This document shows positions 16,741-26,165 of a stretch of DNA of 64,000 nt, one piece after another. The first letter of the stretch is position 1. Every line of letters begins with the position of its first letter. This stretch comes from Floridanema evergladense (GTDB taxonomy: Bacteria; Cyanobacteriota; Cyanobacteriia; Cyanobacteriales; Aerosakkonemataceae): NCBI RefSeq assembly GCF_041929205.1, contig NZ_JBHFNT010000072.1; one strand, given 5' to 3'. The translations under genes and the position numbers were made by a program. Below the pieces are notes generated by a model, which worked only from the letters and a program-made list of their open reading frames with translations, made no database searches and had not been told where the DNA came from.

Positions 16741-18591
16741 ATGAGTTATTGCCTTAACCCCAACTGTCAAAAACCCCAAAACCCCGACAATACAAAGTTT
16801 TGCCAAAGTTGTGGCACAAGAATTTTACTCAACGAACGTTATCGATCGATTAAACTAATAGGACAAGGCGGTTTTGGCAGAACTTTTTTAGCAGTCGATG
16901 AACACAAACCTTCAAAACCTAGATGTGTAATCAAACAGTTTTTTCCCCAAGCACAAGGAACGAACAATTCCCAAAAAGCAGCAGAATTATTTGAACAAGA
17001 AGCAGTAAGATTAGATGAATTAGGAAAACATCCCCAAATTCCCGAATTACTAGCCCATTTTTCCCAAGATAAACGTCAATATTTAGTCCAAGAATTTATC
17101 GATGGGCAAAATTTAGCCCAAACATTAGCAGCAGAAGGCACTTTTAAAGAAAGTCAAATCCGCGAATTACTTAATAGTTTGCTACCTGTACTAGAGTTTA
17201 TCCATTCTCATAATGTAATTCACCGCGATATTAAACCAGAAAATATCATTCGTCGCCCTGATGGGCAATTAGTTTTAGTAGATTTTGGTGCGGCAAAATT
17301 TGCCACAGGAACAGCTTTGCTAAAAACTGGAACTGTTATCGGTACGCCTGAATATATCGCACCCGAACAAGCAAGAGGAAAGACAGTTTTTGCCAGTGAT
17401 TTATATAGTTTAGGTGTAACTTGTATTTACTTAATGACTCAAGTTTCTCCTTTCGATTTGTTTGATATTAATGAAAATGCTTGGGTATGGCGACAGTATT
17501 TAGTGAATAATTCTGTAAGTCAAGAATTAAGTAATATTTTAGATAAATTGATTAAAAATGCTGTTAATCAGCGTTATCAATCTGTAACAGATATCATCAA
17601 AGATTTGCAGCAACAGCAACCGCAAATAAATACTTTACCAATTGCATCTGTAAAACCTAATATTCAACATTCATTCTCGCCTAAAATGTGGCGATGTGTC
17701 CATACTATCACCGGACATAGTGCTTCCGTTTTGTCGATCGCTTTTAGTCCCAACGATCAATTTATTGCTAGTGGAAGTTGGGATAAAACTGTTAAATTAT
17801 GGCAATTAGTTACCAATCAAAACGGAGAAATAGAATCTTCAATGCTAAATACTCTCAATAGACATTCAGATTGGGTGAGAAGTGTTGCTATTAGTCCAAA
17901 CAATCAAATTATCGCCAGTGGAAGCGAAGATAAAACTATTAAATTATGGCAAATTAGTAACGGTGAATTATTGCAAAACATTCGGGGACATTCTGATTAT
18001 ATTCGCTGCGTAGCTTTTAGCCATGATGGTACAACTATTGCTAGTGGAAGTGATGATAAAACTGTCAAGAGATGGGATATAAATACTGGTCAATGTATTG
18101 GTAATTTAAGGGGACATTCTAACGCCGTTACTTGTTTAAGTTTTAGTTTTGACGGGAACATTCTTGCTAGTGGTAGTTGGGATAATACTATCAAACTTTG
18201 GCATTTAGAAACGGGGAATTTGATTAGCACTATAAAAGGGCATTCTAACGGAGTTTCTAGCATCGCTTTTAGTCGTGATAGCAACATCCTTGTTACTGGG
18301 AGTTGGGATTGTACTATCAAAATTTGGCAACTCAGTAATCAGGAATTAATCAACACTTTATTTGGACATTCTGCTTATGTTTCTTCGGTTGCTATTAGTC
18401 CTGATGGACAAACTATTGCTAGTGGGAGTATTGACAATACTATTAAACTTTGGAATTTCAGCAATGGCGAATTAATTTGTACTCTCAAAGGACATTTAGC
18501 AGCAGTTAATTGTGTGGCTTTTAGTCCTGATGGTAAATTTATTGTTAGTGGTAGCGAGGATACTACTATTAAAATTTGGCAGTTTGATTAA
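16741..18591 (+). CDS. Serine/threonine protein kinase with WD40 propeller (second paralogue)
   Basis: A 616-residue kinase-WD40 fusion like that at 13127-14977. A zinc ribbon (CLNPNCQ, CQSCG) leads into a Hanks kinase with GQGGFGRTFLA, VIKQF, VIHRDIKPEN near residue 160, DFGAAK and TPEYIAPEQ. Seven WD40 repeats (SGSWDKTVKLW, SGSEDKTIKLW and others) end the protein. All catalytic residues are intact. This copy has more canonical WD40 repeats than its paralogue, whose blades have diverged. Substrates are unknown. Confidence 0.93.
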   Translation: MSYCLNPNCQKPQNPDNTKFCQSCGTRILLNERYRSIKLIGQGGFGRTFLAVDEHKPSKPRCVIKQFFPQAQGTNNSQKAAELFEQEAVRLDELGKHPQIPELLAHFSQDKRQYLVQEFIDGQNLAQTLAAEGTFKESQIRELLNSLLPVLEFIHSHNVIHRDIKPENIIRRPDGQLVLVDFGAAKFATGTALLKTGTVIGTPEYIAPEQARGKTVFASDLYSLGVTCIYLMTQVSPFDLFDINENAWVWRQYLVNNSVSQELSNILDKLIKNAVNQRYQSVTDIIKDLQQQQPQINTLPIASVKPNIQHSFSPKMWRCVHTITGHSASVLSIAFSPNDQFIASGSWDKTVKLWQLVTNQNGEIESSMLNTLNRHSDWVRSVAISPNNQIIASGSEDKTIKLWQISNGELLQNIRGHSDYIRCVAFSHDGTTIASGSDDKTVKRWDINTGQCIGNLRGHSNAVTCLSFSFDGNILASGSWDNTIKLWHLETGNLISTIKGHSNGVSSIAFSRDSNILVTGSWDCTIKIWQLSNQELINTLFGHSAYVSSVAISPDGQTIASGSIDNTIKLWNFSNGELICTLKGHLAAVNCVAFSPDGKFIVSGSEDTTIKIWQFD

Positions 18592-18661
18592 GGAGATAAA
18601 AAAATTAGGATAAATTCCCGGAAGACATTTATAATTAACAGTGTGAACCCACTAATAGCCT

Positions 18662-18889
18662 ATGAAAAGTAAATTAATCAATCTGACTTACGAAATAGAA
18701 GTTCAGCCAGGAGACAAAATAACTCTACCAGACTCTTTAACAGAAAGTCTTAGCCCCGGACGATGGTTAATTACAATTCAGCCAATTACAAAAGATGAAA
18801 CACCAGTCATTGTCCGCAGTAATAATGCTTTTTTAAACGGTTACGCACCAGAAGACGAAGGGCTTTATGATGATTATCCATTGCCATAA
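18662..18889 (+). CDS. Small antitoxin-like protein without a toxin partner
   Basis: A 75-residue protein with a beta-rich N-terminus (VQPGDKITLPDSL, GRWLITIQPI) and the C-terminal signature FLNGYAPEDEGLYDDY. In cyanobacteria small proteins with this tail are often found just upstream of PIN-domain toxin genes. Here the next gene is gnd on the other strand and no toxin follows. It could be an orphan or decoy antitoxin, or a regulator; the assignment is tentative. Confidence 0.6.
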   Translation: MKSKLINLTYEIEVQPGDKITLPDSLTESLSPGRWLITIQPITKDETPVIVRSNNAFLNGYAPEDEGLYDDYPLP

Positions 18890-18896
18890 AAAATCA

Positions 18897-18915
18897 GGGT
18901 GGGAATCACCCACCC
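18897..18915. terminator. Hairpin between the small gene and gnd
   Basis: GGGTGGG, loop AATCA, CCCACCC, flanked by AAAAATCA on the left and ATGATTAATTATT on the right. It sits between convergent stop codons (18889 and 18924) and probably terminates both. Confidence 0.7.
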
Positions 18916-18923
18916 ATGATTAA

Positions 18924-20429
18924 TTATTCAGCAGAACCTACAGCAGTACCTGCAACTTTAGCGGGTTCTTGTGCTTGCAAAGGTTCTGGGGTTGAAGTTT
19001 GTACCGATTCTTCAGCAATCTTAGTCCATTCTGTGTGGAAAACGCCTTCTTTATCGACTCTTTCGTAGGTGTGTGCGCCGAAATAGTCGCGTTGTGCTTG
19101 GGTGAGGTTTTGGGGTAGACGATCGCGCCGATAGCTGTCAAAATAATCCAAAGAAGCACTAAACGCCGGAACTGGAATTCCTAACAACGCCGCTTGTGAC
19201 AATACTTCCCGCCACGCACCTTGACGATCCAAAATTGTCTGTTTAAACTCAGGAGCTAACAGCAAATTCGGTAACTCTGGATTTTCCTTGAAAGCTGACT
19301 TAATCTTATTTAAAAATCCCGCCCGAATAATACAACCACCTTTCCAAATCCGCGAAATTTCACTCAAATTCAATTCGTAAGAAAAAGCCTTCGATGCCGA
19401 ACTCAAAAGCGCCATACCTTGAGCATAAGAGCAGATTTTTGAGCAGTAAAGCGCATCCCTAATTTGCGTGACAAAAGTGCTAACATCGCCCGTAAATTTA
19501 GCAGTTGGGCCAGTCAAAACTTGCGAAGCAGCAACTCTTTCTGTCTTGTAAGAAGACATAATCCGGGCATTTACCGCCGCTGTAATTGTCGGAATACAAA
19601 CACCCAATTCTAAAGCACTTTGTACAGTCCAACGACCAGTGCCTTTTTGTCCCGCCGCATCCAAAATCATTTCCACCAAAGGTTGTTTCGTGTCTGGGTC
19701 AATGTATTTGAAAATATCAGCAGTAATCTCAATCAAATAAGAATTGAGTTCGTCAGTAGTATTCCATTCCGTAAATACTTCATGCAGCTGCTTATCATTC
19801 AAACCTGCCGCATTTTTGAGTAGGTCATAAGCTTCAGCAATTAGCTGCATATCACCATACTCAATACCATTGTGAACCATTTTGACATAGTGACCAGCAC
19901 CACCGGGGCCAATGTAAGTCACACAAGGGCCATCATCAACCTGTGCCGCAATTTTGCTAAAAATTGGCTCAAGATATTGATAGGAACTAGTAGTTCCACC
20001 AGGCATTAAACTTGGGCCATTTAATGCCCCTTCTTCACCACCGCTAACACCCATACCAATGAAGCGGAAACCTTGTGGTTCTAACTCACGGGTGCGACGA
20101 TCGGTATCTTCGTACAAAGAGTTACCACCGTCAATGATGATATCCCCTTCTTCCAAGAAAGGTTTCAATTCTTCAATTACTGCATCCACAGGCGCACCAG
20201 CTTTCACCATAATCAAGATTCTGCGGGGACGTTCTAAAGACGCAACAAAGTCTTTAATGGTGTAAGTTGCTACGGCATTTTTGCCTTGGGCGCGTGTCTG
20301 CATGAACTCTTCAGTTTTCTTAGCGGTGCGGTTGTACACAGAAATGGGAAAACCATTACGTTCTACGTTCAATGCTAGGTTTTCACCCATCACTGCTAAA
20401 CCGATTACACCAAAACTCTGTAGTGCCAT
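18924..20429 (-). CDS. gnd: 6-phosphogluconate dehydrogenase (decarboxylating)
   Basis: Third enzyme of the oxidative pentose phosphate pathway: it makes ribulose 5-phosphate, CO2 and NADPH. The N-terminal NADP fold GLAVMGENLALN, the catalytic block VKMVHNGIEYGDMQLI and the GTGRWTVQSALELG segment are diagnostic. At 501 residues it is slightly longer than usual because of a tail rich in Thr, Pro, Glu and Ala after the conserved end. It is a monocistronic-looking gene, divergent from ycf66. Confidence 0.97.
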   Translation of the reverse strand: MALQSFGVIGLAVMGENLALNVERNGFPISVYNRTAKKTEEFMQTRAQGKNAVATYTIKDFVASLERPRRILIMVKAGAPVDAVIEELKPFLEEGDIIIDGGNSLYEDTDRRTRELEPQGFRFIGMGVSGGEEGALNGPSLMPGGTTSSYQYLEPIFSKIAAQVDDGPCVTYIGPGGAGHYVKMVHNGIEYGDMQLIAEAYDLLKNAAGLNDKQLHEVFTEWNTTDELNSYLIEITADIFKYIDPDTKQPLVEMILDAAGQKGTGRWTVQSALELGVCIPTITAAVNARIMSSYKTERVAASQVLTGPTAKFTGDVSTFVTQIRDALYCSKICSYAQGMALLSSASKAFSYELNLSEISRIWKGGCIIRAGFLNKIKSAFKENPELPNLLLAPEFKQTILDRQGAWREVLSQAALLGIPVPAFSASLDYFDSYRRDRLPQNLTQAQRDYFGAHTYERVDKEGVFHTEWTKIAEESVQTSTPEPLQAQEPAKVAGTAVGSAE

Positions 20430-20579
20430 AGGATTTTTTACTTAATACTGCTGTTCTTGCGAAAGTTGTCTCCTTCAGGTTAGCGGTAACTTTCTGTGTT
20501 GTCCTGGAAGAAGAAATTAAGACTGCGATCGAAAAGGTAAAATTAGCGGGTATAAGCCGTTTAACTAGATGGGAGTTTT

Positions 20580-21290
20580 ATGCTCGCATACATCTTGGCA
20601 TTAGTAGTTGGTACAGGCAGCCTTGCTATTTACCTTGCCGCATTTTTCTTACCAGAAATCCACCGCAAGAGCGATTTTTATTGGAGTGGAGTCGGGTTGT
20701 TTTACGCCTTAGTTTTGTGGGTTTGTGCTGGCAGAATTACAGGTGGCGTTCTGTTAGGACAAGTTGCCAGCGTTGCCCTATTAGGTTGGTTTGGTTGGCA
20801 AACCCTGACATTACGCAGAGAATTAACTCCTAAATGGCAACAAACCGATTTACCCAACACCGAAGAAGCAACCGAAAAAGTTTTATCTGAGGCAAAACAC
20901 CTCACCGAAAACCTCAAATCTCAAGCTTCCAAGGTATCCTTACCGGAAACTATTTCTCAACTACCCCAAAAACTTACAGGTTTATTTTCTGGCGGAAAAC
21001 TGAAAACCCCAAAACCGCCCAAAGTTAAACCAACCGTTACTCCTGCCGCAGCAAGTTCCCCAGAAACAGTAACAACCTCTCCCACAGCTGAGGTGACAAT
21101 CACCGAAATTACCCCAGACAACCTACAATCGGAGACTACAGAAGAATCTTCGTCAACTAGAGAACCGGAACTAGTTCACCCCAATCCTCCAGATCCTAAA
21201 CTGGTAGAAGAAGCTGTGAAAGATGCAAAAGAGAAAAATCTACCTAGTTCGCCTCCAGAAAGTCCCTTTGACAAAATTGAAAAGGGATAA
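20580..21290 (+). CDS. ycf66: Ycf66 family protein
   Basis: A 236-residue protein whose first 85 residues contain about three membrane segments (YILALVVGTGSLAIYLAAFF, GVGLFYALVLWVCAGRI and VASVALLGWFGWQTL) matching the Ycf66 family of cyanobacteria and some plastids. The C-terminal two thirds is a Pro/Thr/Glu-rich, probably disordered region. It is expected in thylakoid or plasma membrane; function is not established. It starts 70 nt ahead of the ileS repeat-rich leader in the same direction. Confidence 0.88.
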   Translation: MLAYILALVVGTGSLAIYLAAFFLPEIHRKSDFYWSGVGLFYALVLWVCAGRITGGVLLGQVASVALLGWFGWQTLTLRRELTPKWQQTDLPNTEEATEKVLSEAKHLTENLKSQASKVSLPETISQLPQKLTGLFSGGKLKTPKPPKVKPTVTPAAASSPETVTTSPTAEVTITEITPDNLQSETTEESSSTREPELVHPNPPDPKLVEEAVKDAKEKNLPSSPPESPFDKIEKG

Positions 21291-21359
21291 TTCGGGAATG
21301 GGAACTGGTGTCTGAGAACAACTCTGACCAATGACATAATGACATAAGACCAATGACCA

Positions 21360-24300
21360 ATGACCACAGAAACTAAAAGCTACAAAGACACCGTTAATCT
21401 GCCCAAAACTGACTTCGATATGCGTGCGAACGCTATCAAGCGGGAACCAGAAATCCAACAGTTTTGGGCAGAAAATCAAATTTACGAAAGATTGTCCCAA
21501 AACAATCCGGGCGATATATTTGTATTGCACGATGGGCCACCTTATGCCAATGGTTCGCTGCACATTGGTCATGCCCTAAATAAGATTCTCAAGGATATTA
21601 TTAATCGTTACCAGTTACTTAAAGGGCGCAAGGTGCGCTACGTTCCTGGTTGGGATTGTCATGGTTTGCCCATTGAGTTAAAAGTTTTGCAGCAAATGAA
21701 ACCAGAGGAACGGAAAAATCTCACGCCTCTGGAACTTCGCCACAAAGCAAAGGAGTTTGCTTTAAATACTGTGGACGAACAACGTCGCAGTTTCATGCGT
21801 TACGGCGTTTGGGGAGATTGGGAACATCCTTATCTGACTCTCAAACCGGAATACGAAGCGGCGCAAATCGGCGTTTTCGGACAAATGGTGTTGAAGGGTT
21901 ACATCTATCGAGGTTTAAAACCTGTTCACTGGAGTCCGAGTTCTAAAACTGCTTTGGCAGAGGCGGAGTTGGAATATCCTGAAGATGAAAAGGGCAACCC
22001 GACTCACGTTTCGCGCAGTATTTACGCTGCTTTCCCTGTGGTCAGCGTAGCAGATGATTTGCAGGAAGCGCTAGAGCCTTATTTGCCAGAGTTGGGTGTT
22101 GCGGTTTGGACGACTACGCCTTGGACTATTCCGGCGAATATGGCTGTTGCGGTGAATCCTGATTTGCTTTACGCTGTGGTAGAGGTTGACCAAAAGGGCG
22201 AAAAACTTGGGCTTTTTAGGTATTTAATCGTCGCTAATGATTTGGTGGAACGGTTAGCTAATACTTTTGGTGTCAAGTTGACGGTTCGCGCTGTTGGCGT
22301 GGGTCGTTCTTTTGAAAATTGTACTTACAAGCATCCACTTTACGATCGCACAAGTCCCATTGTCATCGGTGGCGATTACATTACTACTGATTCTGGTACG
22401 GGTTTAGTTCATACTGCACCCGGACATGGGGATGAGGATTTTCAAGTCGGAAAGCGTTACAATTTACCTGCGTTTTCCCCCGTCGATGCTGATGGAAATT
22501 TCACCGAAGAAGCGGGACAATTTGCAGGTTTAGATGTTCTGGATAAAGGTAACGCCGCTGTTGTGGAAGCGTTGGCAAAGGAAAATGTGTTGTTGAAAGA
22601 AGAACCTTATCGACACAAATATCCTTATGATTGGCGAACGAAAAAACCGACGATTTATCGGGCGACTGAACAATGGTTTGCTTCGGTTTCTGGTTTCCGG
22701 GAACAAGCTTTAGAGGCAATTTCCGAGGTTAAATGGATTCCCGCCCAAGGGGAAAATCGGATTACACCAATGGTAGCAGAACGATCGGATTGGTGTATCT
22801 CTCGTCAGCGTAATTGGGGCGTACCAATTCCCGTTTTTTATGATGAAAAAACCGGAGAACCTCTGTTAACTGAAGAGACGATTTCTCACGTTCAAAGCAT
22901 TGTCGCCGAAAAAGGTTCTGATGCTTGGTGGGAACTTTCTGTTGAGGAACTTTTGCCGGAAAAATTACTCAACAATGGCAAGAAGTACCGCAAGGGAACT
23001 GACACGATGGATGTGTGGTTTGATTCTGGTTCTTCTTGGGCAGCTGTGGCAGAACAACGCCCGGAATTACATTATCCCGCAGAGATTTATTTGGAAGGTT
23101 CGGATCAACATCGCGGTTGGTTTCAATCTAGTTTATTAACTAGTGTGGCAACTAATGGAATTGCGCCCTATAAAACGGTTTTAACTCATGGTTTTGTTTT
23201 GGATGAACAGAACCGGAAAATGAGTAAGTCTTTGGGGAATGTTGTCGATCCAATTATTGTGATTGAAGGGGGAAAAAATCAGAAAGAAGAACCGCCTTAT
23301 GGTGCTGATGTTTTGCGGTTGTGGGTGTCGTCGGTAGATTATTCTACTGATGTGCCTTTGGGGAAAAATCTGCTCAAACAAATGGCTGATATCCGCAGTA
23401 AAATCCGCAATACGGCGCGGTTTTTGTTGGGAAATTTGCATGATTTTGACCCTGAAAAAGATGCGGTTCCTTATGAAGAATTGCCGGAATTAGACCGTTA
23501 TATGTTGCATCGGATGACGGAGGTTTTCTCAGAGGTGGAAGCTGCTTTTGAGAGTTTCCAATTTTTCCGATTCTTCCAAACGGTGCAAAATTTTTGTGTG
23601 GTAGATTTGTCTAATTTCTATTTAGATGTGGCGAAAGATCGGTTGTATATCAGTGCGCCTGATGCTTATCGTCGTCGTAGCTGTCAAACGGTTTTAGCGA
23701 TCGCACTAGAAAACTTAGCAAGAGCGATCGCACCAGTATTATGCCACACAGCCGAAGATATTTGGCAATTCATCCCTTACTCAACTCCTTACAAATCCGT
23801 GTTTGAAGCAGGTTGGGTAAAAATAGATGAAAGGTGGAAAAATCCCCAATTAGCTAACAAATGGCAACAATTAAGACAGCTGCGCCAAGAAGTTAATAAA
23901 GTCATGGATCAGGCGCGGAGTGAAAAAACTATTGGTTCTTCTTTGGAAGCGAAAGTTTTGCTTTATGTTGCTGATGAAAAACTGCGCGAACAATTGGCGG
24001 AATTAACCCCGGAAATTGTCGAATACATACCAGAAGCACCAGCAGAACCAACTCTAATTGATGCCAAAGCATACACGCCACCTGGGTCAATTGTTGCGAC
24101 TAAATACCCAGTTCTGCAAGAATTGAATGTGAATTTCGGAGAGTTTGTCCGCAATTACAATCAACCTTTAATTACTATTGGTTTAATTCTGGCAGCAACT
24201 ATCACTCTTTATGTAATAGGGGGAACTTTAGGGGTAATTAACCGAGTTCCGGTACTAGAACCATTTTTCAAAACGGTGGGAATTTTGTACTTTCTGTGGT

Positions 24301-24728
24301 ATGCACGCAGCTATTTACTATTCGCTAAAGACCGCGAAAAATGGGTAGAAAAAGTTAGCACTTTCAAAGAAGAAATTTTGGGTAAAACTGGGGAAATTAC
24401 CGAACAAAAACTGCTTCCTGAAGCTACTGAACCGGAAGCAATTACTTTGTTAGAAGTTGAGACTGTTCCCCAAGATTTAGGAATTCTTAGAGGTGTGGAT
24501 GAACTGCGTTATCTGTTCATTTCTTCCCAAGTGGAATTGTTAGATTCACCTGATGCTTTAACCGATTTGCAATATAAATTGCAGACAGAAAATCTAGGTG
24601 TTGGAATAGTTAAAGCTGATGGGGAAAAGTGCGATCGTTGTTGGAATTATTCCGTCAATGTAGGCAAATCTCTTTCAGATCCCCTACTTTGTGAACGTTG
24701 CATTCCTGCATTACAAGGGAAGTTTTAG
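21360..24728 (+). CDS. ileS: Isoleucine--tRNA ligase with inserted CAAD membrane domain
   Basis: Class I synthetase with the HIGH motif (NGSLHIGHALNK), KMSKS motif (RKMSKSLGN) and C-terminal zinc finger (CDRCWNYS and CERC near residues 1091-1118). At 1122 residues it is some 150 longer than usual. The extra stretch, about residues 905-1030, contains two hydrophobic segments (ITIGLILAATITLYVIGG and VGILYFLWYARSYLLF) and is a CAAD domain, known from cyanobacterial synthetases to anchor them to thylakoid membranes. It is inserted before the ELRYLFISSQVELL and zinc region rather than at an end. Start ATG 21360 lies in an ATGACCA repeat. Confidence 0.95.
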   Translation: MTTETKSYKDTVNLPKTDFDMRANAIKREPEIQQFWAENQIYERLSQNNPGDIFVLHDGPPYANGSLHIGHALNKILKDIINRYQLLKGRKVRYVPGWDCHGLPIELKVLQQMKPEERKNLTPLELRHKAKEFALNTVDEQRRSFMRYGVWGDWEHPYLTLKPEYEAAQIGVFGQMVLKGYIYRGLKPVHWSPSSKTALAEAELEYPEDEKGNPTHVSRSIYAAFPVVSVADDLQEALEPYLPELGVAVWTTTPWTIPANMAVAVNPDLLYAVVEVDQKGEKLGLFRYLIVANDLVERLANTFGVKLTVRAVGVGRSFENCTYKHPLYDRTSPIVIGGDYITTDSGTGLVHTAPGHGDEDFQVGKRYNLPAFSPVDADGNFTEEAGQFAGLDVLDKGNAAVVEALAKENVLLKEEPYRHKYPYDWRTKKPTIYRATEQWFASVSGFREQALEAISEVKWIPAQGENRITPMVAERSDWCISRQRNWGVPIPVFYDEKTGEPLLTEETISHVQSIVAEKGSDAWWELSVEELLPEKLLNNGKKYRKGTDTMDVWFDSGSSWAAVAEQRPELHYPAEIYLEGSDQHRGWFQSSLLTSVATNGIAPYKTVLTHGFVLDEQNRKMSKSLGNVVDPIIVIEGGKNQKEEPPYGADVLRLWVSSVDYSTDVPLGKNLLKQMADIRSKIRNTARFLLGNLHDFDPEKDAVPYEELPELDRYMLHRMTEVFSEVEAAFESFQFFRFFQTVQNFCVVDLSNFYLDVAKDRLYISAPDAYRRRSCQTVLAIALENLARAIAPVLCHTAEDIWQFIPYSTPYKSVFEAGWVKIDERWKNPQLANKWQQLRQLRQEVNKVMDQARSEKTIGSSLEAKVLLYVADEKLREQLAELTPEIVEYIPEAPAEPTLIDAKAYTPPGSIVATKYPVLQELNVNFGEFVRNYNQPLITIGLILAATITLYVIGGTLGVINRVPVLEPFFKTVGILYFLWYARSYLLFAKDREKWVEKVSTFKEEILGKTGEITEQKLLPEATEPEAITLLEVETVPQDLGILRGVDELRYLFISSQVELLDSPDALTDLQYKLQTENLGVGIVKADGEKCDRCWNYSVNVGKSLSDPLLCERCIPALQGKF

Positions 24729-24743
24729 TGGTAGGGAACTGGG

Positions 24744-24771
24744 GTAGAGGCAATTCATGAATTGCCTCTAC
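24744..24771. terminator. Bidirectional hairpin between ileS and parA-like gene
   Basis: A perfect 28-bp palindrome (left half GTAGAGGCAATTCA) extended by imperfect GGGAACTGG/CCAGTCCC arms, lying between the convergent stops at 24728 and 24781. It shares the AATTCATGAATT core with the hairpin at 2769-2806. Confidence 0.75.
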
Positions 24772-24780
24772 TCCAGTCCC

Positions 24781-25713
24781 TTATTCACCAAAATCAATCT
24801 TTGCTGGATTCTGTTTTGTATTAGTAGCGACTGTAATTTTTTGGAGAAATTCTTGAGTTAATTGAGTAAAAGCTTTACCTCCAGGTGATTGGGGATTGCA
24901 CAAAACTACAGGCATAAAAGTATCTACTGCTTTAGAAACATTTACATCAAGAGGAATGCGAGTTTTAAACAATTTAGTAGCACTGTAATCTTCATTAACT
25001 CTTCTCATTACTTGATTGTAGTATCTACCAGCTAATAAATTAGCTGACATAGTGAAGACAATTCCTAACATTTGAATTCTGATATTAGCTTCATTTCTGT
25101 GAACTTCTCTTTGTTGAGCAATGCGTCTTTCTAGTAGCTGAATACCAATCACGGATAATGGTTCGGGTTTAGCTGGTAAAATGTAAAAATCGCTGGCGAG
25201 TAAACCGCTACGAGTCAAAAGGTTATAACCTGGGGCGCAGTCGAGAATGATGAAATCATAGTCTTTAAGTACAGGTTTGATAATGGTTGCTACTAATTCT
25301 CTTTCAAAATCAATCCAAATTTGTTCAAAGTTACTGCTACCTGTACGAACTGCTTTCTCATACAGCATTTCCGATACTAAAAATTCATCATATAAATCCA
25401 AATCACCTGGTAATAAATCTAACCCTTTTAACGAGCAAACATAAGGATTAATTACCTCTCCGATCGGTATTGTCAATTTAAGATCCGGTTTAATTGCCTT
25501 ATTTACTAAATGCCTTAATGTTCGTTTATCCCGTCGCCGCTTAGAAAAGTCTTGAGGAGACATTAAACTCAAAGTGGCACTAATTTGATTATCCAAATCT
25601 ACCACCAAAACTTTTTTGCCGAAATCTTTTACTAAGGAAGCAGCTAAATTTACGGTGAGGGTTGTTTTACCTACGCCGCCTTTCATATTTGCTGTTGCAA
25701 TTATTAATCCCAT
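24781..25713 (-). CDS. ParA/MinD family ATPase
   Basis: A 310-residue deviant-Walker ATPase: MKGGVGKTT (residues 10-18) with the signature lysine K11, VLVVDLDNQISATLS for Walker A', and DFIILDCAPG for Walker B. Such proteins position plasmids, chromosomes or protein assemblies on the nucleoid. No parB gene lies beside it on the same strand, but it is divergent from the nuclease-ParA/ParB-like unit across about 450 bp. Its ATPase domain is only distantly similar to the ParA half of that fusion, so it is not a recent duplicate. Cargo is unknown. Confidence 0.88.
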   Translation of the reverse strand: MGLIIATANMKGGVGKTTLTVNLAASLVKDFGKKVLVVDLDNQISATLSLMSPQDFSKRRRDKRTLRHLVNKAIKPDLKLTIPIGEVINPYVCSLKGLDLLPGDLDLYDEFLVSEMLYEKAVRTGSSNFEQIWIDFERELVATIIKPVLKDYDFIILDCAPGYNLLTRSGLLASDFYILPAKPEPLSVIGIQLLERRIAQQREVHRNEANIRIQMLGIVFTMSANLLAGRYYNQVMRRVNEDYSATKLFKTRIPLDVNVSKAVDTFMPVVLCNPQSPGGKAFTQLTQEFLQKITVATNTKQNPAKIDFGE

Positions 25714-26165
25714 TCGTTCAGTCCTCTCAATAATTTCGCCCTGTTTTCAACCTTGTTTAGACTCTTGGATAACACATCGATCGCCACGCTTGAATAAATT
25801 TAATATGTTTGTCGTGCAAAAGGGCGTTAACTGCTGAAACTTCCCCCTGGTAGACAAGTCAACGGATGATTTTCCCATGAATCCTAGCTTTTAGGCAACT
25901 GGATTATTTTAGCTAATAGGCTCTGTAATCTTGGCAAATTTCCCGCTTTTGGTAAAGCAAATTTTCTTTCTCTAGTTGCTTTTCAGGTAGCAGCAGGCGC
26001 AGGAGTGCGGGATAAACAGAGATCCCCGACCTCTTGAAGAAGCCAGGAATCTCGCTTAGAGTGAAATCAGTAGTTTCCCCGTATCGATGGATTGTAGCTC
26101 GATCGACAATAGAAAGCAGAGTCAGCTTATCTTTGAGAAATACTGCGCCAGAGAGGAGAAATATT
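25714..26165. promoter_or_regulatory. Divergent intergenic region between the two ParA genes
   Basis: A 452-bp gap that must hold the promoters of both divergent genes. It contains a degenerate 33-bp palindrome at 26020-26052. I looked for repeated short motifs that could be parS-like sites and saw none clearly. An open frame runs leftward from the fusion gene to 26034, but that start falls inside the repeat and lacks a ribosome binding site. Confidence 0.5.
26020..26052. repeat. 33-bp palindromic dispersed repeat (degenerate copy 2)
   Basis: AGATCCCCGACCTCTT followed by GAAGAAGCCAGGAATCT; several mismatches compared with the perfect copy at 1529-1561. Confidence 0.75.

Noticed and set aside
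24781..25713. Calling the solo ParA a carboxysome positioning protein (McdA)
   Set aside because: McdA has an unusual Walker motif and sits beside mcdB/carboxysome genes; this protein has the standard KGGVGKTT and no such neighbours.
26034..26165. Upstream extension of the nuclease-ParA gene starting at TTG 26034
   Set aside because: The start falls inside a dispersed palindrome, there is no ribosome binding site, and the added 44 residues look like translated non-coding DNA; TTG 26166 has AGGAG at ideal spacing.
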